DNA of 64,000 bases, from positions 62,001-126,000 of the forward strand of contig NZ_QLNV01000002.1 in assembly GCF_003285545.1 (NCBI RefSeq), written 5' to 3'. The DNA comes from Sinomicrobium soli. Lineage in GTDB: Bacteria; Bacteroidota; Bacteroidia; Flavobacteriales; Flavobacteriaceae. Of the stretch, positions 43,870 through 53,530 are shown piece after piece (positions within the stretch are counted from its first letter, which is position 1; the number at the start of each line of letters is the position of its first letter). The notes beneath the pieces are model-generated. The model made no database searches. It worked only from the letters and a program-made list of their open reading frames with translations, and was not told where the DNA came from. A program made the position numbers and the translations under genes.

Positions 43870-46305
43870 ATGAAAAAAAACCTGTTAATCTTAAGCATTT
43901 TTCTTATTCAGTATTCCCTGTTTGCCCAGCGATCGGTTACCCTGACAGGAACCGTTATAGACCAGGAATTCAATACCCCGCTCGAATATGCGACCGTTGT
44001 GGTAAAAAGCCTGGACAATCCCGAGGTGGTCACCGGTGGCATGACCGATACGGAGGGGAAATTCAGTGTTTCCGTACGCCCCGGAAAATACGACATCAGC
44101 GTGGAATTCATCTCTTATAAATCATACACCCTTAACAATCAGGACATCACCAGGTCAAGAGACCTGGGTACTATCCCCCTTAATGTCGATGTGGCACAGC
44201 TCGACGAAGTAGAGGTCGTAGGCCAGCGCACTACCGTGGAACTGCGGATGGACAAGAAAATATACAACGTGGGGCAGGACCTTACCGCAAGAGGGGGCTC
44301 GGTTTCCGACGTGCTCGATAATGTACCTTCGGTAATGGTTGATGTAGAAGGCAATGTGAGCCTTCGCGGTAATGACGACGTCCGTATCCTGATCAACGGC
44401 CGGCCTTCCAGCATGGTAGGGCAGAGTTCTACCGACGTACTCCGGCAGCTTCCCTCCGACGCCATAGAAAAAGTGGAGGTCATAACGAGCCCCTCGGCCC
44501 GTTATGACGCCCAGGGTACGGGAGGGATCCTCAATATCGTACTGAAAAAGGGAAGACTGGAAGGATTTAACGGCTCCGTAGTGGTCAATACGGGGATTCC
44601 CGACAACCACGGGGTTTCTGCCAATGTAAATTACAAAACCGGGAAATTCAACTTTTTCACCACCACGGGATATCAGTACCGCGACTCCCCCGGCAACTCT
44701 TTAGACAAGACCGAATACCACGCTGACGTTGACAACAAGTTCCTGGAAGAGACCAGGGACCGCAACCGGAGGGGAAATTCGTTCAATACCAATTTCGGTA
44801 TCGAATATGAGATAGACGACAAAAACTCCATCATAGGATCCGTATTCTACAGGGATCAGAACGGCGACAATATTACCAAAAACTACACCGACAAGTTCGA
44901 TGCCGGCAGAACCCTGACCAGCCAGGTCTTTCGCCATACCGGGGAAGATGAAGATGACAAAACACTCGAATTTAATCTCAATTACATCCACAAATTCAAC
45001 GAGGACGGCCATGAGCTGAAGGTAGACATGCAATACAGTAAGGACGACGAGGACGAACGTTCGCTGATCAGGGAAGAAACTACCTACCCCGACATTCAGT
45101 ACCCTGTTTTTGAAAAGCTCAGCACCCTGGAAGGACAGAAAGACATCCTGCTTCAGGCCGATTATGTACTTCCCATTGACGAAAACAGCCAGTTTGAAGC
45201 CGGATACCGGGGTACCATGACCGACCTTTCCAACGATTATACGGTGGAAAACCAGGATGAAGACGGCAACTTCTACATCAATACCGACCTGACCAACCTG
45301 ATGAACTACACCGAAGATGTTCACGCTTTCTACGCCCAGTACGGTACCAAGTTTTTTGAAAAACTGTCCGTTCTGCTCGGGTTGCGGACAGAGATCACCG
45401 ATATCTCCATAGGTGTGGAAGGCTTCGACCTCGATGCCAAAAAGAACTACAGCAAATTGTTCCCTACGGTAAATCTCGGCTATGAACTCAGGGAAAACGA
45501 AACCATAACCCTGGGGTATAACCGCCGTATCCGCCGGCCGTGGTCCCGCTTTCTCAATCCTTTTCCGTCGCGGGAGAGTAAAACCAACTTTTTCCAGGGA
45601 AATCCCGACCTCAACCCCAGCTATTCCGATGTATTCGACCTCGGGTACCTGAGACAATGGGAGAATTTTACCTTCAATACTTCCGTATACTACCAATACG
45701 GCACGGATGTGATGGAATTTATTTCCGAACCGACGGGAGAAGAAACCAATGAAGGTGACCAGATCATCAGAAGAATGCCTGTAAACCTGGCTACCGACAG
45801 CCGTTTCGGGTTTGAACTGGCCCTGATGTACTCCCCTTTCCGCTGGTGGAGGCTCAATACCGATTTCAACCTGTTCAGGTCCACGCTGAGAGGTGATTAC
45901 AACGAACAGAGCTTCGACGCCGACAATACCAGCTGGTTTTCCAGGTTTAACTCCAAGATAAACCTGCCGGCAGAAATAGACTTTCAGACCATAGTGATGT
46001 ACCGCGGGCCTTCTAAAAATGCCCAGAACGAGAACAAGGGAGAGTTTTCCACCAACCTGGCCTTCAGCAAGGATGTCATGAAGGACAACGGTACTATTGC
46101 CCTGAATGTCAACGACCTTTTCAACTCCCGGAAACGCAGAATGGAAACCTTTACCGATTCCTTTTACAGGGAGAGCGAATTCCAGTGGAGGGAACGCCAG
46201 ATCACCCTGTCGTTCACCTACCGTTTCAATCAGCCCAAGAAAAGGGAAAGGGATTTTGACCGTCAGAACGGCGGCCCGGATGAGATGGGAGGTTTTGAAG
46301 GCTGA
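43870..46305 (+). CDS. TonB-dependent receptor, outer-membrane beta-barrel family
   Basis: The 811 aa protein has a signal peptide (ending YSLFAQ), a CarboxypepD_reg domain (VTLTGTVIDQEFNTPLEYATVVV, TDTEGKFSV), a plug (DLTARGGSVSDVLDNVPSVMVDVEGNVSLRGN, ARYDAQGTGGILNIVLKKGRL) and a barrel of the OMP_b-brl_3 type with GYNRRIRRPWSRFLNPFPS. It resembles receptors without a SusD partner, so the cargo is uncertain. The C-terminus is rich in charged residues (RERDFDRQNGGPDEMGG). It is monocistronic. Confidence 0.92.
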   Translation: MKKNLLILSIFLIQYSLFAQRSVTLTGTVIDQEFNTPLEYATVVVKSLDNPEVVTGGMTDTEGKFSVSVRPGKYDISVEFISYKSYTLNNQDITRSRDLGTIPLNVDVAQLDEVEVVGQRTTVELRMDKKIYNVGQDLTARGGSVSDVLDNVPSVMVDVEGNVSLRGNDDVRILINGRPSSMVGQSSTDVLRQLPSDAIEKVEVITSPSARYDAQGTGGILNIVLKKGRLEGFNGSVVVNTGIPDNHGVSANVNYKTGKFNFFTTTGYQYRDSPGNSLDKTEYHADVDNKFLEETRDRNRRGNSFNTNFGIEYEIDDKNSIIGSVFYRDQNGDNITKNYTDKFDAGRTLTSQVFRHTGEDEDDKTLEFNLNYIHKFNEDGHELKVDMQYSKDDEDERSLIREETTYPDIQYPVFEKLSTLEGQKDILLQADYVLPIDENSQFEAGYRGTMTDLSNDYTVENQDEDGNFYINTDLTNLMNYTEDVHAFYAQYGTKFFEKLSVLLGLRTEITDISIGVEGFDLDAKKNYSKLFPTVNLGYELRENETITLGYNRRIRRPWSRFLNPFPSRESKTNFFQGNPDLNPSYSDVFDLGYLRQWENFTFNTSVYYQYGTDVMEFISEPTGEETNEGDQIIRRMPVNLATDSRFGFELALMYSPFRWWRLNTDFNLFRSTLRGDYNEQSFDADNTSWFSRFNSKINLPAEIDFQTIVMYRGPSKNAQNENKGEFSTNLAFSKDVMKDNGTIALNVNDLFNSRKRRMETFTDSFYRESEFQWRERQITLSFTYRFNQPKKRERDFDRQNGGPDEMGGFEG

Positions 46306-46327
46306 TTAAAACCAAAAAATTATTCAG

Positions 46328-46344
46328 GCCCCGCTGTGCGGGGC
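46328..46344 (+). terminator. Rho-independent terminator after the TonB-dependent receptor
   Basis: GCCCCGC and GCGGGGC pair around TGT and are followed by seven Ts. Confidence 0.9.
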
Positions 46345-46500
46345 TTTTTTTATGTCACTTAGTGAACCCTCCTTAAGCAGAGTAAGCAAAACACATAATT
46401 TTAACAAAAAAACATATAATTCAATACACTATTCGTATATTACGAAGCGATATTATGGGTTGCAGGTTTGAATCATCATAACTCTGAACCGGTTATAATT

Positions 46501-46598
46501 GTCATTCCGACCGTAGCGGAGGAATCTCCGTTGCCTCACTTATGCTCTTGAAGTTACTTAGGGCGGGAGTATAGATTCTTCACTTCGTTCTGAATGAC
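46501..46598. repeat. Bacteroidota intergenic repeat, copy 1
   Basis: It begins GTCATTCCGACCGTAGCGGA, continues with GGAATCTCCG, and ends with AGATTCTTCACTTCGTTC and GAATGAC. The terminal GTCATTC and GAATGAC are inverted. With copy 2 it fills most of the 545-bp gap between the receptor and the sigma-factor gene. Confidence 0.75.
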
Positions 46599-46604
46599 AG
46601 CATT

Positions 46605-46736
46605 GTCATTCCGACCGTAGCGGAGGAATCTCCGGGTTTTTCGTTGTGCTGTTGAAGTTCCCTTAGGCCGGGTTGGAGATTCTTCCCCCGACCAGGAGCC
46701 GGGGCAGGGACTTCGCTGCGCTTCGTTCTGAATGAC
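46605..46736. repeat. Bacteroidota intergenic repeat, copy 2
   Basis: The first 30 bp are identical to copy 1. The middle is longer and carries an insert rich in C and G (46685-46709) before the shared CTTCGTTCTGAATGAC end. Terminal GTCATTC/GAATGAC are again inverted. It lies 6 bp after copy 1 in the same orientation. Confidence 0.75.
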
Positions 46737-46850
46737 AGGACTTCGGGCTTCCGACTCCAAATCATTTCATCGTTTACAAACTAACGATGGTTTGTTAAAG
46801 ATTAATTAATAAAGAACTCCTTTAAATTTTATACTATTGCCGGTATCACT

Positions 46851-47417
46851 ATGGAAGTTTCAGACCAAAAACTACTTCGCCTCATAAAGAACAATAACGA
46901 GCTTGCTTTTCAGGAGCTCTACAACCGTTATTGGGAAAAACTGTGGCACATATCTTCGGGTATACTCGACGACGAGGATATGGCAAAGGATACCGTACAG
47001 GACGTATTTATCAATGTCTGGCTAAAAAGGAACGAATTACATATTTCCAACCTCAATGCCTATCTCTACCAGGCCGTTAAACTCAGGTGCTTCGAGCACC
47101 TGAGAAAAAACAGGATCCACCGGAAACTGCTGGACAGGGTAGCGACCCTGCTTCCCAGAAACGACGTGGAGGAAAACATCAACTTCAACGATACCCGCAA
47201 CATCCTTTCCCACAGTTTACAATCCATCCCTCCAAAAAGCCTTGCCATTTTCCGGATGAGCCGTGACCACGCCATGACCCACAGGGAAATTGCCGATGAA
47301 CTGCAGATCTCGACAAAAACGGTAGAATACCACATCAGCCTGTCCCTGAAAAGGTTAAGACAGCTACTCGCCAAATCCTCTGTTCTCATTATTACATTTT
47401 TTTCACTTTTTCATTAG
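46851..47417 (+). CDS. ECF-type RNA polymerase sigma factor
   Basis: The 188 aa protein has sigma region 2 (LLRLIKNNNELAFQELYNRYWEKLWHISS, DDEDMAKDTVQDVFINVWLKR) and region 4 (SRDHAMTHREIADELQISTKTVEYHISLSLKRLRQLLA). It is of the Bacteroidota FecI-like group. A C-terminal hydrophobic tail (SVLIITFFSLFH) is present. It should drive the downstream susC operon when FecR releases it. FecR starts 44 bp downstream. Confidence 0.94.
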   Translation: MEVSDQKLLRLIKNNNELAFQELYNRYWEKLWHISSGILDDEDMAKDTVQDVFINVWLKRNELHISNLNAYLYQAVKLRCFEHLRKNRIHRKLLDRVATLLPRNDVEENINFNDTRNILSHSLQSIPPKSLAIFRMSRDHAMTHREIADELQISTKTVEYHISLSLKRLRQLLAKSSVLIITFFSLFH

Positions 47418-47461
47418 GGTCTTTCCCTTTTCGTGCATCTATACCATAGAAATACGCATGA

Positions 47462-48451
47462 ATGAACGAGAAAGAACTACATCAGCTCCTGGACAAATAT
47501 CTCAACGGCCAATGCAGTAATGAGGAAAAGGAACTGCTCGACAAGCTGTTTGACAGCTATGACAGCAGGAATGTATATTCACTTTCCGAAAGGCAGGATA
47601 CAGCCATAGCCGTCAAAAAGGAGATGTTCCTGAATATCAAAAGGGATATCCGGGCAAAGGAACAACGATCAAAAAGAAACAGGATCAGATACCGGGCGGT
47701 AATCGTCGCAGCATCCTTTCTCCTGCTGGTAGGCCTGGGTACAGGGATATGGCAGTACCGCAACCACCTGCCCTCTCAACAGCTTGCCCTTCATACCGTT
47801 TCCTCGCCTTTTGGGGAAAAATATACGGTAACCCTGGAAGACGGTTCCGTTATAAAGCTCAATGCCGGAAGTACCCTTAGTTTTCCGGAAAAGTTTAGCG
47901 GCCCGGTACGCCGGGTAGAACTCACCGGAGAGGCTTTTTTTGAGGTGACTCCCGATCCGGAGAGACCGTTTATAATTTTGGCGCAGGGACTGCGCACAAC
48001 CGTATTGGGCACCTCGTTTAACATACAGGCCTATCCCGAAAGAAAATCAGTTGAAGTAACCGTCGCCACCGGAAAAGTAAGGGTAAGCAACGACACGGCG
48101 GACAAACCGGCCACCCCTCACTTCCTCACTCCCGACCAGCAGGCAGTATACGACAAAACGACCGGGAATGTCCGGACCAGGACCGTAAGCACAAGTGAAA
48201 TAACCGGCTGGACCCGCGGTATATTACAGTTTGATGATACCCCCCTGCAAGAGGTAGTCCCGGTGCTGGAACGGTGGTATGGGGTAAGTATCTCACTGGA
48301 TAAGGCCCTGGAACAATGCCATATCAGTGCCACCTTCGAAAATGCCGGACTGGAAGTAGTGCTCGAAAGTATCGCCTTTACCAAAAAAGACATGCAATAC
48401 GAATTTATAACCGAAAAGAAAATACACCTGAAAGGACAATGCAGTCACTAA
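47462..48451 (+). CDS. FecR-family anti-sigma factor
   Basis: The 329 aa protein has a cytoplasmic N-terminus (ELHQLLDKYLNGQCSNEEKELLDKLF), one TM (AVIVAASFLLLVGLGTGIW), a periplasmic FecR domain (VSSPFGEKYTVTLEDGSVIKLNAGSTLSF, VELTGEAFFEV, TTVLGTSFNIQAYP) and the C-terminal DUF4974-type domain (LQFDDTPLQEVVPVLERWYGVSIS). It receives the signal from the STN domain of the downstream SusC and controls the sigma factor. Confidence 0.94.
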   Translation: MNEKELHQLLDKYLNGQCSNEEKELLDKLFDSYDSRNVYSLSERQDTAIAVKKEMFLNIKRDIRAKEQRSKRNRIRYRAVIVAASFLLLVGLGTGIWQYRNHLPSQQLALHTVSSPFGEKYTVTLEDGSVIKLNAGSTLSFPEKFSGPVRRVELTGEAFFEVTPDPERPFIILAQGLRTTVLGTSFNIQAYPERKSVEVTVATGKVRVSNDTADKPATPHFLTPDQQAVYDKTTGNVRTRTVSTSEITGWTRGILQFDDTPLQEVVPVLERWYGVSISLDKALEQCHISATFENAGLEVVLESIAFTKKDMQYEFITEKKIHLKGQCSH

Positions 48452-48500
48452 CCCTGAAAAAACATATGCCTATGACATAAAGCGCAGTAAAAAGCACCTC

Positions 48501-48650
48501 ATGGGGCTATCCCGAAGCATGTATCGGGAAAACCCGGAACAAATGCCAGGCCTCATTTAATCAGGAACCCCGGGGGCAAACCTCGGAGTTAAATCCCGGT
48601 TATCGGGTAAAAAGGCAGCCCGCATCACTTTGGCGAGCAGAGCGGGCCAC
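48501..48650 (+). promoter_or_regulatory. Hairpin-rich leader between fecR and susC
   Basis: Four stem-loops can be drawn: TCCCGA/TCGGGA (48510-48529), AACCCCGGGG with CCTCGGAGTT around GCAAA (48566-48590, one mismatch), CCCG/CGGG (48595-48607) and GCCCGC/GCGGGC (48618-48647). The DNA is non-coding and lies before the susC ATG at 48704. It could end the sigma/fecR transcript or control susC. No known riboswitch matches. Confidence 0.4.
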
Positions 48651-48703
48651 CGGAGCCTAATAGCATTGCAGCATACAATAACCATTAAACATTCTGTAAA
48701 AAT

Positions 48704-51700
48704 ATGAATTCGTTAACTGTTAAACAATTCCTCAGCGTGACATTCCATATATTTTGCTACCTGATCCTTTTTTCGCTGTTCAACCCTCTCCTGGCAGCAG
48801 ACAGCAAAGGTCAGAGTCTCTCAGATATCACCGTAAACCTCTCCCGGCAGGAAGGCCTGGTCACGGAGATACTCGAAGATGTGGAAGCACAAACCGATTT
48901 CCGTTTTATCTACGACAGGAAAACAAAGAACATCAGTCAAAAACTCCATATCGGGGAAAACCGGCTTACTCTCCTGGAACTGCTCCGGATAGTATCGGAA
49001 AAAACCGGGCTCAGGTATAAGAGAATAAACCGGTATATCTCCATAGGCGCCGGAGATCTTTACGGTACCAATCATTCCTTTTTTCACGTGGTGAAAGGTA
49101 CCGTAACCGATGAGAACGGGCAGCCGCTTCCCGGGGCCTCCGTGGTAGAAAAAGGAACCTCAAAAGGAACATCCACAGATTTTGACGGGAACTTCACCAT
49201 TGACGTGGCAGGCCCGGAAAGCATACTCCTGGTTTCGTATATGGGCTATGTACAGGCAGAAATCGGGGTAAGGGGGCGCACTTCGGTCACCGTTACCATG
49301 CAGCCCGACAACGAATTGCTGGACGAGGTCGTTGTGGTGGGCTATGGCCGGCAGCAACGACGGGAGGTTTCCAGCGCCATCTCATCCTTTAAGCCCACAC
49401 AGGAGAATGCCAGGCCGGTACTGGGCCCGGACCAGATCATGCAGGGGCGAATGCCCGGAGTACTGGTCGGTTCCGGCGGAGGTACCCCGGGGAGCAACAT
49501 GAGGGTCAGTATCCGCGGAATCGGTTCGCTGAGCGGGCAGAACGAACCCCTGTACGTCATAGACGGGATACCCCTCATAAAACACAATGCCGCCATGTAC
49601 GACCTGGGAGAGGGCATGAACCCCCTGGCAGAACTCAATCCCAACGATATAGAATCCGTCGAGGTACTGAAAGACGCGGCTTCCGCAGCCATATACGGTT
49701 CCAGGGCTACCAACGGGGTAGTGATCATCACCACCAAATCAGGGAAAGAAGGACAGTCAAGGCTCGATGTCAACCTGCGCTCGGGAGTACAATACCTCCC
49801 CAACCTGGATAAACTCGGCATGGCAGGGTCAGACCTTTACCTCGACGTGCTCAACGAGGCGGTAAACAATTACAACCAGCAAAACGGGTACGCGCCGGGA
49901 GACAGTAATTTTGTGCGGTACTATGAAAACCCCTATCCCGGACTGCCGGATACCGACTGGCTCGATCTGGTTACCAGGCAGGCCTACGTTACAGACGCCA
50001 ATATCTCCTTTTCGAGCGGGAGCGAAAAGACCAGGCTGTACCTGTCTGGAGGGTACCTCAACCAGGAAGGGGTGATCAAGACCAATAAGTTCCGGAAATA
50101 TACCGCAAAGGTCAATGTAAGCCATAATCCCCTGAAGTGGCTCGAAATCGGGGCAAATACCACGGCGAGTTTTACACGTAACAACAGGATACCCAATGGC
50201 GATTTCGGTTCGGCCATCATGCTCAGGAGCGTAGGACAACGTCCTTTCGACCGGCCGTATAAGCCCAACGGCGATTATTACCGGGGGGGCACCGAAGAAC
50301 TCAAATACCACAACAACCTCCAGATCCTCAACGAGCAGGATACACAACTCGACAATTACAGGTATCTCGGAAACTTTTATGCCGATTTCACCTTCAGTCC
50401 CGATCTTCACCTCAAGAGTTCCGCCGGGGCCGATATCATCCATACCGAAGATTTCCTGTACTATACCGAAAATCACCCGTACGGCGCCGGGCAGGGGAGA
50501 ATACTGGACCGCAGAAGGACCATAAAGAACATGCTCGTAGAGAACACGCTTTATTTCGACAAGACGCTCGGGAACCTGAAAATAAATGCCCTGGCAGGGC
50601 ACTCGTTCCAAAAGGTAACAACCAGTACATCCTATATCGACGGGAGAGGGTTCCCCTCCCCTTCCTTCGATGTTATTTCCGTGGCCAGCGAAATTGCCGA
50701 TGCCTCTACGGGATATGGTGAAAGCGCCCTGGAATCCTATTACAGCCGCCTGAACCTGGCCTGGGCAGACAAATACCTCCTGTCGATGTCCATACGGGCA
50801 GACGGTTCTTCCAAATTCTCTCCCGAAAAACGTTACGGGGCCTTTCCTTCGGTCTCCGCAGGGTGGAATATTTCAGAAGAGCCTTTCTGGAAATCAGAAG
50901 CTTCCGACCTGAAACTCAGGGCCAGCTTCGGGGCCACCGGTAACCAGGACGGGATCGGGAGCTATGCCTTTCAGGCCCTGATGAGCGGGGGAGCCAATTA
51001 TTCCAACAACAGCGGGATCGCCATTACTACTTTCGGCAATCCCGACCTCACCTGGGAAACCGCGGAGCAGTTTAATATAGGCAGCGACCTTTCCCTCTTT
51101 AACGGCAAACTGAACCTCACTGCCGATTATTTTGTGAAAAACACCAAAAACCTGCTGTACAGCAGGCCCATCCATGCCACCAGCGGATTCTCCAGCATTA
51201 CAAGTAATATCGGCTCCATGCAGAACAAGGGGGTTGAGTTTGCCGTACACCTGAACCAGGATCTCGGCCCCGTACAGTGGACCAGTGATTTTAATATTTC
51301 CTTTATCAAAAACAAGCTGACTTCCCTCCTCGGGGACGAAGCGCTGCTTATCGGTGGTAACCGTACCCTGCAGGTCGGTGAAGAAGTGGGAAGTTTCTAC
51401 CTGTATAAAATGCTGGGCATATTCCAGTCTGACGAAGAAGTTCCGGAGCCGCAATACCAGGAGGGGGTGCGCGCCGGTGATGTACACTACGAAGACCTCA
51501 ATGGTGACGGACTGATCAATGTGGACGACCGGCAGATCGTGGGTACCTCAAATCCCGCCTATTTCGGCGGATGGTCTAATATGTTCAGGTATAAAGGATT
51601 TGACCTGAGCGTATTCTTTACCTATTCCTATGGCAGTGAAATATATGCTACCTGGAGAAAAACAACAGACCGGATAGGACTGGGAAACCAGGGGTTCAGG

Positions 51701-52054
51701 AAAGAGGTAGCCCTGGAACGATGGACAGGCCCGGGAAGCAGCAACAAAGTGCCGAGAGCCATACACGGTTATGGCCACAATCTCGAAAATTCCAGCCGCT
51801 TTCTGGAAGATGGCTCCTTTATACGCCTCAGGACCCTGACCCTCGGATACAATCTACCGGCATCCTTACTGGATAAAATAGGGGTCTCCAGGCTGAGAAT
51901 GTACCTGCAGGGAGACAACCTCTATCTCTGGACCAGGTATTCGGGAATAGATCCTGAAGTATCCAAAGACTATGACGCGAGATTCCTGGCCGATGACAAC
52001 ATGAACCTGCCACAGCCGCGAACCATCAGTTTCGGGATCAATGCGACCTTTTAA
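48704..52054 (+). CDS. SusC-type TonB-linked receptor with STN signalling domain
   Basis: The 1116 aa protein has a hydrophobic leader, an STN domain (about residues 40-110: VNLSRQEGLVTEILEDVEAQTDF to SEKTGLRYKR), CarboxypepD_reg (VKGTVTDENGQPLPGASVVEKGT, TDFDGNFTI), DEVVVVGYGRQQRREVSSAIS, a plug with VLVGSGGGTPGSNMRVSIRG and VEVLKDAASAAIYGSRATNGVV, and a TonB-dependent barrel. The STN domain is what contacts FecR, so this receptor should report its substrate to the sigma factor upstream. SusD follows. Confidence 0.95.
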   Translation: MNSLTVKQFLSVTFHIFCYLILFSLFNPLLAADSKGQSLSDITVNLSRQEGLVTEILEDVEAQTDFRFIYDRKTKNISQKLHIGENRLTLLELLRIVSEKTGLRYKRINRYISIGAGDLYGTNHSFFHVVKGTVTDENGQPLPGASVVEKGTSKGTSTDFDGNFTIDVAGPESILLVSYMGYVQAEIGVRGRTSVTVTMQPDNELLDEVVVVGYGRQQRREVSSAISSFKPTQENARPVLGPDQIMQGRMPGVLVGSGGGTPGSNMRVSIRGIGSLSGQNEPLYVIDGIPLIKHNAAMYDLGEGMNPLAELNPNDIESVEVLKDAASAAIYGSRATNGVVIITTKSGKEGQSRLDVNLRSGVQYLPNLDKLGMAGSDLYLDVLNEAVNNYNQQNGYAPGDSNFVRYYENPYPGLPDTDWLDLVTRQAYVTDANISFSSGSEKTRLYLSGGYLNQEGVIKTNKFRKYTAKVNVSHNPLKWLEIGANTTASFTRNNRIPNGDFGSAIMLRSVGQRPFDRPYKPNGDYYRGGTEELKYHNNLQILNEQDTQLDNYRYLGNFYADFTFSPDLHLKSSAGADIIHTEDFLYYTENHPYGAGQGRILDRRRTIKNMLVENTLYFDKTLGNLKINALAGHSFQKVTTSTSYIDGRGFPSPSFDVISVASEIADASTGYGESALESYYSRLNLAWADKYLLSMSIRADGSSKFSPEKRYGAFPSVSAGWNISEEPFWKSEASDLKLRASFGATGNQDGIGSYAFQALMSGGANYSNNSGIAITTFGNPDLTWETAEQFNIGSDLSLFNGKLNLTADYFVKNTKNLLYSRPIHATSGFSSITSNIGSMQNKGVEFAVHLNQDLGPVQWTSDFNISFIKNKLTSLLGDEALLIGGNRTLQVGEEVGSFYLYKMLGIFQSDEEVPEPQYQEGVRAGDVHYEDLNGDGLINVDDRQIVGTSNPAYFGGWSNMFRYKGFDLSVFFTYSYGSEIYATWRKTTDRIGLGNQGFRKEVALERWTGPGSSNKVPRAIHGYGHNLENSSRFLEDGSFIRLRTLTLGYNLPASLLDKIGVSRLRMYLQGDNLYLWTRYSGIDPEVSKDYDARFLADDNMNLPQPRTISFGINATF

Positions 52055-52079
52055 CCGAAACTATTGTTAGCCAAACCAA

Positions 52080-52113
52080 ACTAAGAACTAACAACTACGA
52101 ACTAACAGACTAT
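52080..52113. repeat. Copy of the degenerate ACTAACA/ACTACGA-type intergenic repeat
   Basis: The units ACTAAGA, ACTAACA, ACTACGA and ACTAACA run head to tail between susC and susD. The same unit types occur at 23230 and 27700. Confidence 0.6.
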
Positions 52114-52177
52114 AACCCCGAACACCGCCGACACCAACACTTTATGTTAAACCTATTGATATGAAAAACAAAAACAG

Positions 52178-53476
52178 ATGAAATTACTTTCGACAATATA
52201 TCTCGTTGCGGTCCTGGGCATGCTGTTTTCCTGCAGCAGCGAACTGGACCTGTATCCCAGATCTGCGGTCTCTGCCGATGCGGATCTGAGCGAAGCCGAT
52301 GTAGAACCCTTTTTGATGGGGGTATACAATTCGGTACAAAATGACCCCGGAAGGGAATCGTATATTCTCTCCGACCTCCTCGGGGGGGACCTCAACAGTG
52401 CAAGTGCCACCAACGGCGGGGGCACCAATGCCTTTATAAGCAACATATTACGACCGGAACACGCCTTTATCAAAAACATATGGATCGGTTATTACGAGGC
52501 CCTCTACCAGGTAAACACCCTGATCGGGAGCCTGGATGCCCTGGCGCCGGATGACCGCCTGCGGGAAGTGAAGGGTACGGCACATTATTTCAGGGCCTAC
52601 CTGTACTACAACCTGGTCACCAGGTACGGAGGGGTGCCCGTCCTGAAAGAAAACACCCTCGAAACCGTTCCCAGGAACAGCCCGGAAGAAGTCTGGGAGT
52701 TTATCGAGGAAGACCTGGAGATTGCCATCGCCCGGGCACCCTCTTTCGGACAAGGCAACGCCGGTGATTTTTACTATGTTTCTTCCGAAGCTGCCACGGC
52801 CCTGATGGCCAGGGTAAAGCTGGCCACAGGACAAAAGGAAGAAGCTGCCGCCCTTGCCGAGCAACTGATTACCTCTCCCTTATTCTCCCTAGATAATTTC
52901 GACAAAATATTCCGCAGGCAGGATAATACGGAGGTCATTTTTGCTTTCGAAAACCTCACAGAAGAATCCTCCGTCACCATTTCCACCCTGTTCTATACCT
53001 ATGCCCATCCGCAAAGCGGATCGTATGTGTACAAGCCCAATCCCGGGGCTATGGAAATGTACGGCGATAACGACCTGAGAAAGAGTATTTCCATAGACAC
53101 CTACGACGGGCTCGATGTTGTCAACAAATACAACAGCGGACAAACGGGTACCGATCCGGTAATTGTAAGCCGGCTCGGGGAACTCTACCTGATCAGTGCC
53201 GAGGCCAGGGGAACGGAAGGATTGCAACGGCTCAACGAACTCCGGGAATTCAGGGGGCTCGGGCCCGTGGAAGCCGCTTCAGAAAGCGAATACCTCGATC
53301 TTATACTCGAAGAACGCCGGCGTGAACTCTTTGCCGAAGGTTTCCGGTGGTACGACCTCGTACGTACCGGGAAAGCACAGGAAACCATCGGTATCGCGGC
53401 GCGGGAAACCCTGCTGCCCATTCCCGAAACGGAATTGCTGCTGAACGAAAAACTCACACAAAATCCGGGGTATTAA
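52178..53476 (+). CDS. SusD/RagB-family nutrient-binding lipoprotein
   Basis: The 432 aa protein has a lipoprotein signal (YLVAVLGMLFSCSSELDLYP) and the SusD helical repeats: NIWIGYYEALYQVNTLIGSLDAL, GTAHYFRAYLYYNLVTRYGGVPVL, and the C-terminal LILEERRRELFAEGFRWYDLVRTGKA with PIPETELLLNEKLTQNPGY. It is shorter than usual (about 500-600), so the surface loops may be small. A six-codon reading frame (52161) ends in ATGA overlap with its start, which may couple translation. It partners the SusC just upstream. Confidence 0.94.
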   Translation: MKLLSTIYLVAVLGMLFSCSSELDLYPRSAVSADADLSEADVEPFLMGVYNSVQNDPGRESYILSDLLGGDLNSASATNGGGTNAFISNILRPEHAFIKNIWIGYYEALYQVNTLIGSLDALAPDDRLREVKGTAHYFRAYLYYNLVTRYGGVPVLKENTLETVPRNSPEEVWEFIEEDLEIAIARAPSFGQGNAGDFYYVSSEAATALMARVKLATGQKEEAAALAEQLITSPLFSLDNFDKIFRRQDNTEVIFAFENLTEESSVTISTLFYTYAHPQSGSYVYKPNPGAMEMYGDNDLRKSISIDTYDGLDVVNKYNSGQTGTDPVIVSRLGELYLISAEARGTEGLQRLNELREFRGLGPVEAASESEYLDLILEERRRELFAEGFRWYDLVRTGKAQETIGIAARETLLPIPETELLLNEKLTQNPGY

Positions 53477-53530
53477 CGCCCGGGAAACACATTCAGATAT
53501 AAATATCACCGTATTTTAAACCTTATACCG

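Noticed and set aside
44701-45696. Long minus-strand reading frame opposite the TonB-dependent receptor
   Set aside because: The plus strand has a continuous receptor with plug and barrel; the antisense frame has no recognisable motifs.
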